Source: Euleptes europaea
Taxonomy: Eukaryota; Chordata; Lepidosauria; Squamata; Sphaerodactylidae
Direction of reading: 5' to 3'
Assembly (NCBI RefSeq): GCF_029931775.1
Contig: NC_079331.1
Coordinates: 22,321,720-22,385,719 of the forward strand
DNA: 64,000 nucleotides
A model generated the notes under the pieces. The model did no database searches and was not told the origin of the DNA. It was given only the letters and a program-made list of their open reading frames with translations. The translations under genes were made by a program, and so were the position numbers. Positions 1 through 18,300 of the stretch are shown in pieces; position 1 is the first letter of the stretch; each line of letters starts with the position of its first letter.

Positions 1-242
1 TTTGCATTACACATGTATGCCTGGTGTATCACATGAACACAGGTACCACAGAATTCTACTCAGCTTCAAAAACTGAATAAAGTGGGGCCTACTGTTAAGA
101 AAGTATGCAGAAGATGATACTGCAAACCTTAATCTGATTCAAAAGATTAACCCCTCTATGAATATTCACCGGCTTCTGAATTTCCATTCAATGTTTTCAG
201 CAACAAAGAGCATTTGTGAAGACATTCTAGACAGATTTGTTT

Positions 243-248
243 TTTATT
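243..248 (-). terminator. RPL4 polyadenylation signal
   Basis: AATAAA on the minus strand, about 52 bases past the RPL4 stop. It is the first canonical hexamer after the stop codon, so the transcript probably ends near 220-235. Confidence 0.7.
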
Positions 249-299
249 AACTGTAATCCACAGTACAGCCCTTTACAGCACTGAAGCAGACTGAGCCCC

Positions 300-5946
<5,647 letters not shown>

Positions 5947-6004
5947 GATGGCGGCGAGCGGAGGAGCCCCTCACGCTGGCTTCTCCCTCCGCCTCGGCCC
6001 AGCC

Positions 6005-6016
6005 GGAAAAGGAAGG
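6005..6016 (-). promoter_or_regulatory. Candidate 5' TOP tract of RPL4
   Basis: CCTTCCTTTTCC on the minus strand, about 60 bases upstream of the RPL4 ATG. Ribosomal protein mRNAs start with a C inside such a pyrimidine run, which ties their translation to mTOR/LARP1 control. The exact start site is inferred. Confidence 0.6.
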
Positions 6017-6342
6017 ACTCGTCAACCCCGCCTCCCTTTCTCTGCCTCCGCCGGAGGGCCCCGCCTACTCTCCCCGCGCCCGAGAGCGCCCCGCGAACCG
6101 CCCCGTGTTTCTCCCCCGGCCTCTTGTGAGGGAAATCCCGCGCCCGGCCGCGCCCTTCGCGTTGAGCCGCCTTGGAAAACCCAGGGATTATTTTTATAGC
6201 CGGGTGGGGGCGGGGGAAAGGAGGGCCTTCTCACGGCAGCGGATGGATTTCGATAGAGGGCTACAGTTGTTCTGGCGCGGCTTTCGAGTGTCGCGGTTGA
6301 GGGAGAGGGTTGGCTGCGCATGCGCGGGCGGGGCGCGCGGCG

Positions 6343-9300
6343 ATGGCGCCTCGGTGGCAGCAGCGGCGGGGGTCTCTCCTCCGGTTCTACGAATTCCTCC
6401 GGCAGTGAGTCTTCCTTTTTGTTGAAAAATGTCCTTTAAATCGTTCAATTTCCAGGAAGCTCAAGAGAACGTACATGTTTCTTTTATTCTCGGCCTTGTC
6501 TCCCGCACAACCCTGCGAGGTAGGCTAGCGGGAGAGATTAGAGCGGGCCCAAAGCTGCCCAGGGAGCGCTAGTGTATGGGTGTGTTGGGGGGAGGGTTTT
6601 GCTAAATAGGGAAAATAAAGTACAAGTTTGTCCCGTGCCGACTGATGTTAAGCTCGGGGGGTTTTCTATTGGGGAAGGAGCCTGTGTCGTGGTTAAGGGC
6701 GGCAGACCAGGGTCTGGGAAACCCAGGTTCGAATCCAGACTCATCTGTCGCAGCTCTCTGTGGGCCGCCTGTCCTACCTCATAGGGTCGTTGTGAGGATA
6801 GTGGAGGAGGGAGGAATGTTGTCAGCTGCTTTGCCTCCACGTTGGGGAAAGAGGCGGCGTGTGAGTGAAGGGATTAAATAAACCGTGTGAGCTAAGTCAG
6901 TCCCAACGTGCCATAAGCTTAGAAGCGCGTCCTGCTTCAAAACGGTGAATGGCCAAACAGGTAATACAAGCAGAAGCAGAAAAAAGTTTGCAATTGCTGG
7001 CATGGTGCCTTGCCCCCCCACCCCCGCCCGGGATTCTTGAAAAGTCGCTGGAAACTTCAATGGGCCTGGAAGATGCCGCGTGAGCATGCCCAGCAGCCCT
7101 TCCAGGATAGCTGCCGCCGGATTGCTGCAGCCCCAAGTTCTGCTGTGATTAAGGGGGTTACCGCACTTTGTATTCCCAGCGATGTATTAAGAGTTTGAAA
7201 AGGTTATAAAAAATACCGTTCGCACTTTGTTTGGCCCCTTTAGCTGTGAAGACGTCTTGCAACCATTTATTAGCCGTGGTAACCAAAAACCCCTTTAAAG
7301 CGATGTTTTTTATAACATTTTCAGACTCTTAATACATCGCTGGGAATACAAAGTGCGGTAACCCCCTTAGAAGAAGAAGAGTTGGTTTTTTTCTCTACCA
7401 CTTAAGGAAGAATCAAACCGCCTTACAATCACCTCCCCTTTCCCCCGCCCACAACAGGCACCCTGTGAGGTAGGTGGGGCTGAGAAAGCTTAAAGAGGGA
7501 TGTAACTAGCTCAAGGTCACCCAGCTGGCTTCATGTAGAGGAGTGGGGAATCAAACCCAGTTCTCCAGATCAGAGTCCGCCGCTCCAAACCACTGCTCTT
7601 AACCACTACACCATGCTAGCTTTATTAATTTGCTTTATTTGTATCCCACTTCCCCCCTCCCCCAAAAAGCAGCTTACCTCATTCTCCTTTCTTCCATTGT
7701 ATCCTCACAACAATCTTGTGAGGTAGGTTAGGCTGAGCATGTGCTACTGGCCCAAGGTCTCCCAGCAGCGAGCTGGCATGGCTGAGTGGGGATTGGAACC
7801 TGGATCTCCTGGATCCTTGCCGTGCACTCTAACCAGTACACCACACCAGCTCTCAAAGGTATTGAGATTTCTGCCCCGTCCACCTGCTTGCAACTCAACA
7901 AAGCCCTAAACCCCTTGAACCCAAAGCAGCCCAGAGGACTGATTTCCTTTTACCTCTTAACTTCAGTCGTTAGTAAGAGGCCCTGGAACTCAGGCCTTTT
8001 GGGGAGGGTGTTACCTTGTTATTTGGAATGCCCCTCCTAGAGCAGCATAAATCCCTCTTTTAGGCCCAATAGAAAAACTGTTCTGTTCACCTGGACTTTT
8101 TCTGGACCTTTTCAAAACATTTGTTGGCTGCCTTTCTTCCTCATGGAGCTCAAGGTGGATTACAATATGAATAAAATGCATAGAGTACATACAAATTCAT
8201 AAAAACCAAAATTGAAAATCACAATGTAAGACTACTTTAATCAAATGCATAAATAAAGCCAGCTTCCGCTGCCTGTTAAAGACTGGAATTGAGGGGGCCA
8301 GGCGCACCTCCCTGGGGAGGTTGATCCATAATTGTAGGGCTGCCACTGAAAAGGCCTGGTTCTGATCTTGTGTTCCCGCTTCTGGCTTTTGAATTAACAG
8401 TGCTATCCTAAGCAGAGCGAACACCTACCAAACCCACTGACTACAACCAAGGTGCAAGTCTGCTTAGGATGGCACTGTTAGTTTAGCTGTCTAGTTTATC
8501 ATATTCAGATCTGTCTATTTCACTTTAGTAAAGAGGTGGAGTAGAGATGTTTTCAACAAGCTAAATATTCCACATGACTCTTGTAGCACCATTCTTTTCT
8601 CAAAAATTTGACCAGAAATATTTGTGATCAGATTGTAAATATTTATGTTTGGCTGTTTAAGAGGGAAAAGGCAGTTAGTGATAATAAATGGTTTGTTATG
8701 TTTCAGAGTGTACAAAGAAGGGAAGAAAAATACCAGCGAAAGTCCACTTACCTTTGAGGTATACTTTCTCCAAAGGAATGTTTGTTTTATAAAAATTATG
8801 TAATTTGGGGAAAAGGCTAGTTGCTATGTCAGTAATGGCTTTTTTAAACTTCTTAGTGGATATTTTAAAATGGGAAAGAGAAAAGATAATAGTAGTTAAT
8901 TTCATCAGTGGGTTTTTAAAAATGCAGTTCTTCTGGATTCCAGAAATAAGTCTCCAATCAATTGGAAATTAGCTAATAAAAAAATTCACTCTCTGCTCTG
9001 AAATTTACAGCTGTAAGCTATAGTCACCAGTTATTGTCATGAACTGGGACATAATTACTAGAAAAGAGGATTTTCAGTGCAATCCTAAAGAGAGTTACTC
9101 TAGTCTAAGCCCATTTATTTTAATGGGTTTAGACTTGAGTAACTGCATGGGATTGCACTGTTTCTCAAAGGAAGAGTCTGAATGGTTGATAGTCTTATTT
9201 CAAGCTGTTTGATATGGCCTTGGTGGCTGTTTCCCTTAAAGATACCATCTTTTGTTAGTAAAGAACTGTATGAACATATCGGTCATTTATACATGGTTGC

Positions 9301-12300
9301 TGTAACCTCCTTTATTCCCTGTTTCAGCTAGGATCTAACTTTTCAGTATGCACGATATCCCATTCCTTGGTAGCTCGACGCTGTTTCGACGCAAAACCAA
9401 CCCGGGTCTTCCCGTTCCTCTGTTAATCTGACTTTTTCCTCTCGCCTGAGCTCAGCGCTGCTCAAAGCAGCGTGCAGATGACTAAACGGGGAAACACAAA
9501 AGATTGGCTTCTCTCACAGCCAATCACAAAGCAATGTGTAAAGAGGCAGGGATTCAAGAGCTTCCTGCTACCTTGGAGCTCTTTCTGAGCAAAAGAAAGG
9601 CTTTTTAAAAATGAGGCTTGAATTTCTCCCCCACCCCCTTTCAGATTGCTCTGTTTTTTGTTCTTAAAATGCTTTTTTATTTTGGCAGTTGGGTTTGGGG
9701 GGAAGGAAATCTTCTCTCATGGGGAGCAATGTGAAGTAAGCCAATTACAGAGCAACATTTAAAGGGGTGGGACTTGATTTGAGCTTGGGAGACTGCTTTT
9801 CTGTATACATGGTTCGATTAGCACAGTTTCATCCCTGATCATTCCAGCCAATGCGTACAGTTTCCCCCAAATCGGGTTACATTAATGTGCAATGAAGCCA
9901 GGTCCAAGCAGGGAGATATAACCCATGCATTAAAGGCCGTCGTCTCTTGATGTTGGAGTCTGTTTTAAAGTTGACCATCCAGTTTGAAGGTATACGTGTG
10001 CTGTGACTTAATGCTACTACGTAGCTCAGTAGTTGAGCTCCTCCCTGATAAACCTCATCGCTAAATGGGCAGAGGTGGGGGTGGGGGACTATGGCTGAGG
10101 TTCTGGTTGTCAGCTGCCAGTCAGAGGTGATGGTACAGTACAGTAGAGCCAGATTGTTGGTTTCCCTCGGTGTAGGCTTACTTCATGTGCTGGTGCGCTG
10201 CATTACCTTGTTGCCTTAAACATTTGAACGCCCTCCAAAAAGCTGCAGTACAAACATGAAGCTGTTTCTTTTGCCAGACTGATGTACAAGGCTGTGTGAT
10301 TGACGAAGCATGCGCAAGCCCCATCGAGAACCTCTGGAACAGAACCGGGGTGATTATTGTTTTGGAGAAAGTGGTAAGAGGGGTATCCTTGTTTCAAAGT
10401 GTTGTGCTTTCCTTTCTGGGAATAGTCATCTCTACAACGCTGTTGCCTGCTCATACAGATACCATGTGAAAAGACTGAGCAATCAGAAGAGCAACAGACT
10501 GATGGCACATGTATCTCTGAGGTTTCTTCAAAAGAGTGTCCTGCACCACATGGTTTACCTGTTTCAAAAGCAAGGTGTGTGTGACTCCTCATTCAAATCT
10601 TCTGCTGGTTAATAAGACTGTGTCTCTGGTGCTAATTTCTGCTTCTATAACCAATCACTTGAATTTAGAAAAAAAAAAGGGGGGGGAATTTTGTGGGCAT
10701 GCATTTCCATCAGACAGTGAAAGCACATCTTCGTATAGAAGCGATTGGCTATCGATTCTCTGAAAGGGCTCTACATTAATGGGCAGCCCAATCCGGGATG
10801 GCCAGGGACAGTGCAGCCGTGCCACCTCCTGAGAGGCTTCCCGGGCTGTAAATAATTAAAAATGGACTTTAAAAAAACCCGTGAAACTCTCCCATTGAGT
10901 TTCACGGAGCTACACCAACTATTTTGCAGGCATAACTGGACACCTTCGAAATGGCACATTCTCGGGGCAAAAGGGCTTTGGAAGCTGCCTAAAGGCAGCT
11001 CTGCCCCCGAAAATGCCCCCCTGGACACCAGCGTGAGCAGTCATGCCGGAAAAATCCTACCAGGGACGGCACAAGTGGCACGGGACTATGTTATGAGATG
11101 GAACGATTTCACTAGTAGACCCAGTAAATTGAACTTTAACCATTACTTATCCAGTCTCATGTAATTACCTTTCCCCCCCTCCTAGGCAGCTCATTTCATT
11201 CTTCACCATGTCACAAAATCCGAACATGACCGATTTAAAAATAAGCAATCCAGTGGCTTTTCCTCCACTGTGGGTGCGGTGTGATCGGACAGACCCCCAA
11301 CAAACTATCTGGCTAGGAGCTGAGCCTCTCTCCACTGGAAATAACCTTACTGGGATCACTCTTCATACAGTTACCAGCAGTGGTAAGGAGTTCTCTGGTA
11401 GCAGTGCTTTCCAGCAATTTCCTTCTCAGATTTGAATAAGGGCAGGGAAGAAAATGCAAGTCTAAACACCATTGTTTTAAATGTAGGATGTGCTCTTCAT
11501 AAGCAAAGGGATTGATTTTTAGACTTTGTAAAACCAAAGACAGCAGCCTGAACAGCCCAGTCAAACCTGATCTCATCAGAGCCTGGGGCGAAACAGTGTC
11601 AGCCATGGTTAGTACTTGGATGGGAGACCACCAAGGAAGTCCTGGGTTTCCACGCAGAGACAGCCAATGGCAAACCACCTCTGAATGTCTCTTGCCTTGA
11701 CCTGGATGGCCCAGGCTAGCCCAGTCTCATCAGAGCTTGGAAGCTAAGCAGGGTAGGTCCTGGTTAGTACATGGATGGGAGACCACCAAAGAAGTCCCGG
11801 GTTGCTATGCAAAGAAAGGCAATGACAAACCACCTCTGGTCATCTCTTGCCTTAAAAACCCCTTGATCCTGGGGTCACCATGAGTCAGTAGCAACGTGAC
11901 AGCACACGTGACAGTTATTGTTCTGATTAGAACCAAAGATGTCTTTCAAAATCTCTCAGAGAAGATGGTTAATAATCCAAGGAACAGTAATTTTAATTCA
12001 ACTGACTGAACCTGGGAATATAGCTAAATAATCTTAACAATGTGAAAGATGAACTTTTTTATTACATCAAATATTTCCTGTATTATTGGTTTGCATTATA
12101 TTAGCTGCTGCTCATGTTAACCACTAAAAACCATGGTATCTGAGCTCTTTGTTGCTGTTTCACTGGTGAGAATGGCATTATGGGATATATTCGTACTAGA
12201 ATCTTATCACAAGGGGGTCAGAGCTGTCCCATAAGCAAAGCCTGAGAGAAAGGCCCACTTTGTGCTAACTAGATCTCCCCTGCTAAATTCCATGTTATAC

Positions 12301-15300
12301 CTTTCCTAGGTCCATTGTCAAATAAAAATTGTTATACAAATTTGGAAGAATTAAAAGAGAACCACAGAAGAAGACATCGCTGTTTTGGGGTACGTTTTTC
12401 TTTTGTGTTTTGTTCACCTATAAATGAATATGTGGCTGGAGAAATCCCAAGTGCCTTGTTGCCCCAGGCTTTTAAAATTGATGCTAGTGTCCAACAGTGC
12501 AGTCCTAAGCAGAGTTACACCCTTCTAAGCTCATTGATAGCAGTGAATTTAGATCCTAACTCTGCTTAGGATCGTACTGTTAATCTGGGTCTGGTTTGCA
12601 ATAATTGCATTGCCCAGATACATTTTAAATTGTGGAATGATTGAAGTATTTTAGGGCGTTGATATTAGGATTTTATATCTTTCTGGATAGCTGCTCTTTG
12701 GGAATTATTTGTTGTGTTACAGGGAACTGGTGGGAACTGCAGTTTGTTTTCTATTCATAGACTCCCGTTTTTACTGGGACTCAACGCGGATTACGAGTAT
12801 GATATAAAAAACTGTCCACTGTAAACAAGTTACAAGATTAAAGAACATTTGAATCTACCAACAAAGATTGTTAGTAAGAAAAAATAATGCAGTTGGCCTG
12901 AGATGATGGAATTTTCGGGGGGGGGGGTGCGGGCACAAACCGCCCATTCAGCCATATCTGTTTAAGGCAAGAGGGCAATCGGTTATGGAACAACCTCCCC
13001 AGAGAGGTTCGCCTGACCCCCCTCTTTGATCCTCAGGAGGTGGTTGAAGACGGTTTTATTTAGGACTGCGTTTGATTGATGTAGTTTTTATTGAGGGCCC
13101 TAATTGGAGTTTTTTAAATTGTTGTTTTTATTGTGTTTTTTTATTTTAACAATGTTTTGTTTATATTCTAAGTCACATTGAGTTGCACAAAAGAGAAAAG
13201 AAGAAGAGTTAGTTTTTATATGCCAACTTTCTCTGCCACTTAAGGGAGAATCAAACCGGCTTACAAGCACCTTCCCCTCCCCACAACAGACACCCTGTGG
13301 GGTAGGTGAGGCTGAGAAAGAGTGACTAGCCCAAGGTCACCCAGCTGGCTTCATGTGTAGGAGTGGGGAAACAAATCCAGTTCACCAGATTAGCCTCCGC
13401 CACTCATGTGGAGGAGTGGGGAATCAAACCCAGTTCTCCAGATTAGAGTCCACCGCTCCAAACCACTATACCACGCTGGCCCAAGGTGGCTAATAATTGT
13501 TTTAGATAAAATAATCAGTGTAGGGAAAAACTTTATCCAGCATAAAAGTCGCCTCCTGAAATGATCCTTTGTTAATTCTAGCTGACTACGAAGGTCTTTG
13601 CCTCTTACAAGTTCCTTGAAGCCACCCTGTTGGACTCCCTCTCCCTGGAGGACACCTTCGCTCCACCAGAGAGAAATATATATGCTGACTTTTCTTGGAA
13701 CACAGTGACGGAGACTCTACAGATACCTCCACCCACTTGCAGTGCTACGCTGGTAGGAAAAATGATCTTTGCCATTTCAGTATTGTTACAGAAATGGAGT
13801 ATTGCAAATGCTCTTAATTCTGGAATAAGGCAAGGATGTCTCTTATCCCTAAAACAGAAAAAGGCCCTTTTAAAGACCCCGGTTTGTATAGACCAATTTC
13901 CCTGCTACACATTGTTCATGAAATGGTTTTAGACAGCAAGCTTAATATAATTATGTACAAATACAAGTGCGGGCAGCGATGGCTGCCACTAAATGCAACT
14001 TTAAAAGGGGATTAGACAGGTTCAAGGAGGATGATTGGTCTGTAAATGGCTGCTAGCTAAGGTAACCAAAACAGCCTGAATAAAATTTTGTTAGTCTTTA
14101 AGGTGTTACTGGACTCTTGCTTTTTTTTCCTACTGAATAAAATATGGAATCGTTAAAGGAATATAGTTCTGCATCTTTTTACTGCTGCCAAAATGATCAT
14201 GGCAAAATGTTAAGAACTTGTATTTAAGCTTGGATAAACAGTCTGTCAGGTAGAAAGGTTAATGAAACTAAGCAAGTTAATGCTTCTGAGAGAAAGAAGG
14301 CAACAGACACAAATTTTTTCAAATTAATGGAAACCTTTCTTTGACTTTTGGAAGTGGAAGCAGATTGATAGATATAATTGCTCTTCTCTGTTTACAGTGT
14401 ATCATATGTACTGTATTTCAATTTTGGCATCTTAAAGAGTAAAGTAATTTATATTGATAAATTTATAGCACAGGTTTTTTAAATATTTAAATATATATTT
14501 AAATATATTTAATGATTATTTAACTACAGGGGGTATTAATTGGTAAACTTAGTTATTAGCCTCCGTCGGGCTGTAGTAGTTTTTTTCTTTCACCTGAGTA
14601 ATGGGTCTTTTATATTTGGAACTTTCAGAAGTTTCAGATGGCTTGTGGAGGCCCTTTGAGTTCTGTGTATGAGGTCAGCAAAGAACTGCAGTTCCTTCTT
14701 GTAAGTATTTATTGCCCACACAGCAGCTAAGATGTGTGTATGTTTTAATCAGCTGTCCTGTAACGTGGGACTATCAGGAAATCAAAGTACATTGGAAGAA
14801 ACTGGCAGCATTAAACCTAGCTATAAAGGTGAACATACTCTACATGCTCTTGTGATAGTGCTTCAAAAATCCAATTTTTGCAAGCAGCTCAAGATAAAAG
14901 AAAGCTGCTGGTGGCCCATGATCTTTTAAGTCATAAAGAGAGATTCTTAGAATCTGGATGCAACTTTCAACCAATTTGCTCCACAAGCTTTTGTAAGAAT
15001 TGGCTTGCAGTAGATTAAGTATCCATTTGACTCCGTGGAGAATGAAATCTTAACCTGGAATCTAAAAACTGCGGCTCAAAACTGAGGTTCAGGGGATCTA
15101 AGGCCCAATTCTTCGTGCAGAGAAACTTCTGCAATGCAGTTAGGAGCACCATTAATTTTACGGATAAATTAATTCATAAGGGAATCAATCGATTCTCCAC
15201 AGGTTTCAACCCACAAGGGGAGGGGGGGTCCATACAGGAATTGTGATCCTACTTGATTGTTAAATACATTAATAGTGGCTGGAATGTATTGACCACCTTT

Positions 15301-18300
15301 AGAGCTAAAACAACAGCAACAAAGAAACAGATTATTGCCTTCAAAACAGTAAGCACTTTGGTTTGTACATTTCTAATATGGCTTGTCCAGAGCATATTAG
15401 ACTGAAAATAGATCCCAGGATATTTAGGCTGGGTAACCTGTTCAATGAAATTACCATTAACATGCCAAAGATATTTCTGTTGATGTGAGGACCTAGAGAA
15501 CTTCATCACTTTGGATTTGTTATAATTAATAGTCAGACCCTCAGAACACCAATACTCTGGGAAAGAGCTCAGACGTTGGTGTAGACCCACTGGGGTTCTA
15601 AAAAGTAACAATGTGCTGTCAGCATACAGTAAGATTGAAATAAGAACTTGGGACAATACAGGAGGATGGAACTGTTGGTTATTTAATCTAGAGCCAAGAG
15701 GCAGGTGTATTGAATGGACATTAAAAAATGCAAGGTGGCTGAATTTATTTCAGAAATGTGACTGCATTGAATGAGGCCAAAATACGGATTGCAGTTTTTA
15801 TCACACTATAAGAGCAACACTGTCTTTCCTCATGTATAATCTTGGAAGGCTTTAAGAGGGGAGTGTGTGGATCTTCACATCAGAAGTGGATAAATCATAA
15901 CTGAATATAATTGTATTTGCTCTTAATCATTTAAATGTTAATTTTGAGAATTTTTGCTCAGCTCAGTGCTAGTTCAATGACAATTTTGTGTATTAGGTTA
16001 ATAATAATAAGTCAAAGAGTTCAAGCTGTCAGTTTTGCTGATCACCTACAATTTAATATCTGGGAACATTTAGCTAATATATCTAATGTATAGAATGTAT
16101 TTAATGTATCACATTTTTGCTTATTTGTATTACTGTATATAAACATTCTGTAAATTTCTAAATGAGTTTGATATTCAATATTCTATTCTAAGCTATTTAG
16201 AGAACACCTACTTATAAGCTCCTTGCAGATGTTTGATCTTTATATATCCCCCTTTTTTAATTGCTTAACTATTCTAAACCTCAAAATGTATCTTGTATGT
16301 ATCAAACTATGCCTATATTTCATTGCCATCTGAATAGGTTTTCTACATGTGGACAGTGAAACTTTTAATTATGTTCCTGCCCAAATGTCAGCAGTACAAT
16401 GTTGTCTTAGCATTCAAAAGTCAAAACGGGAATCACAAATATTAGAATATGTTGCTCTGGTCAGCCACCTCATTGGCAGGTGTACTGTTTAGCTGTTTAT
16501 AATCATCATCAAATCTCAGCCATTGCATGTTCTTTAGCAAAAACACTTAATGTAACCTCTATTGCTCTTGCTGCGTTAAATGATGAACAGCAAGAATTTC
16601 ATTCAACCATTTTTGGACTCCTTAAACATCATCTGGCTGTGAATCAGTACAAAATATGTGTTGCTTTAATATGTATGACCTTTGTTTCTTAATTCTCTAA
16701 GTAACCAGTTATGTTCTACAATGAATCCCTACTTCATTTCAGCAAGGCAAGCAGCTATTTTTCCCTGCTCCAAAGGTCCTATACTTAGCCAGAGACCATC
16801 TTACATATGCATATAATTTGCTTTTTAATATAAAAAAGAAAAGATGAGATGTAGCAGTTCTTATGGTTTTATTGCTTTGGCAGGGCACACCCTCAGTGCA
16901 TATAATATTATCATAACGATTTCTGGGTCTCATCTCTGGATATATACTGTCCAAAGTCTACTGACTGTATAGTGACCTAATGACCTCCGTGGAGCAACCT
17001 TAAAGGGATTTAGCTTCGAGTAATCCACTTATCCTATGTAACAGACAGCCAATGTTTACTGACTCCAAGATAGAATGTGTATTGTCTTTTCCATTCCTTG
17101 ATCTTGTTAATTATTAATCGTGGTATGCATTGCCTAAAATTCCATTGTCTAAAGTAATGATCAACCTCGCTATTCATTTTGTGTCTTCCTTAATAAAACC
17201 TGGGAGCTCCACTCAGAGGGTAGAGCTGGTTCTCTCAATGATCAAGATACAATTGTGTGTGTGTTTTCCCTTCAGGAGTGGACATGTTCATGGAGGAAAG
17301 GGGTATTCATGGCTACTAGTTAAAATGGATACTAGTCATGATGCGTACCTATTCTCTCCAGGATCAGAGGTGCATGCCTATTCTATGAGGTGCTGTGGAA
17401 CACAGGCAGGATGGTGCTGCTGCAGTTATCTTGTTTGGGAGCTTCCTAGAGGCACCTGGTTGGCCACTGTGTGAACAGACTGCTGGACTTGATGGGCCTG
17501 GGTCTGATCCAGCAGGGCTTTTCTTATGTTCTTATGTTGTTAGTAAAAGCAATAAAAGTCCTTGCAGAACATCTCCTGACTGTTTTGCCTAATGTGCAGC
17601 TCACTGTTCCCCTAGCTTCTAAAGTCTGTAATACTTGTGCTCTACACTAAAAAATATATTCAGTTAGTCTAAAAGATATAACTGGTTTTTCTGAAATTAT
17701 AAAACTAAACCTGTGCGTAAACAGCACAACATATTGGAAAGTAGCTGACAAATGGCTTGGGGCTTTGCTTTTTCTCTTTTGTGGTGCTTGGTAGGGCTTG
17801 GCCAAGGGCTTGAAGACTGGCACGACAGAGTGGAATAAGCCTTCAGGAGGAAAGCCAGCTATTGAACTGGTCCAGAACCTTTTGAAAGGTAATTTTGGTT
17901 TAATAATTCGAAGCAGTAGTGTTCTGAATGGATTTGCCACTCAAGGCTTTAATAACCATGGAGTTTTTCCCAACCCTGATGGTTGGGTTCAGTAAAAGTC
18001 CATTCTGACTGAAGTTCTGAAGTGTGGCAAAATCATTCTCGTTGCATGGGTACTTTTCTGCTACATGCCTTGCCATAGTGTTGTGCTGTCATCCTGTCTC
18101 CCCTTTCAGGTCTAAAGGATGGAACAGATGGATTGAATACACCAGACAATTATGAGATTGAGGTATGCAGGGCTGTAAAACCAGCCCTTCACTGCATTTC
18201 AACCTTGTAGTCTTTAAATGGAGATAGATCACGATGGGTAGCTGTGTTTGTCAATAGCAGTAGAAAACAGCAAGAGTCCAGTAGCACCTTAAAGGCTAAC

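Noticed and set aside
11600-11640. Possible 5S rRNA gene
   Set aside because: Only part of 5S is present, diverged, duplicated and followed by a SINE tail.
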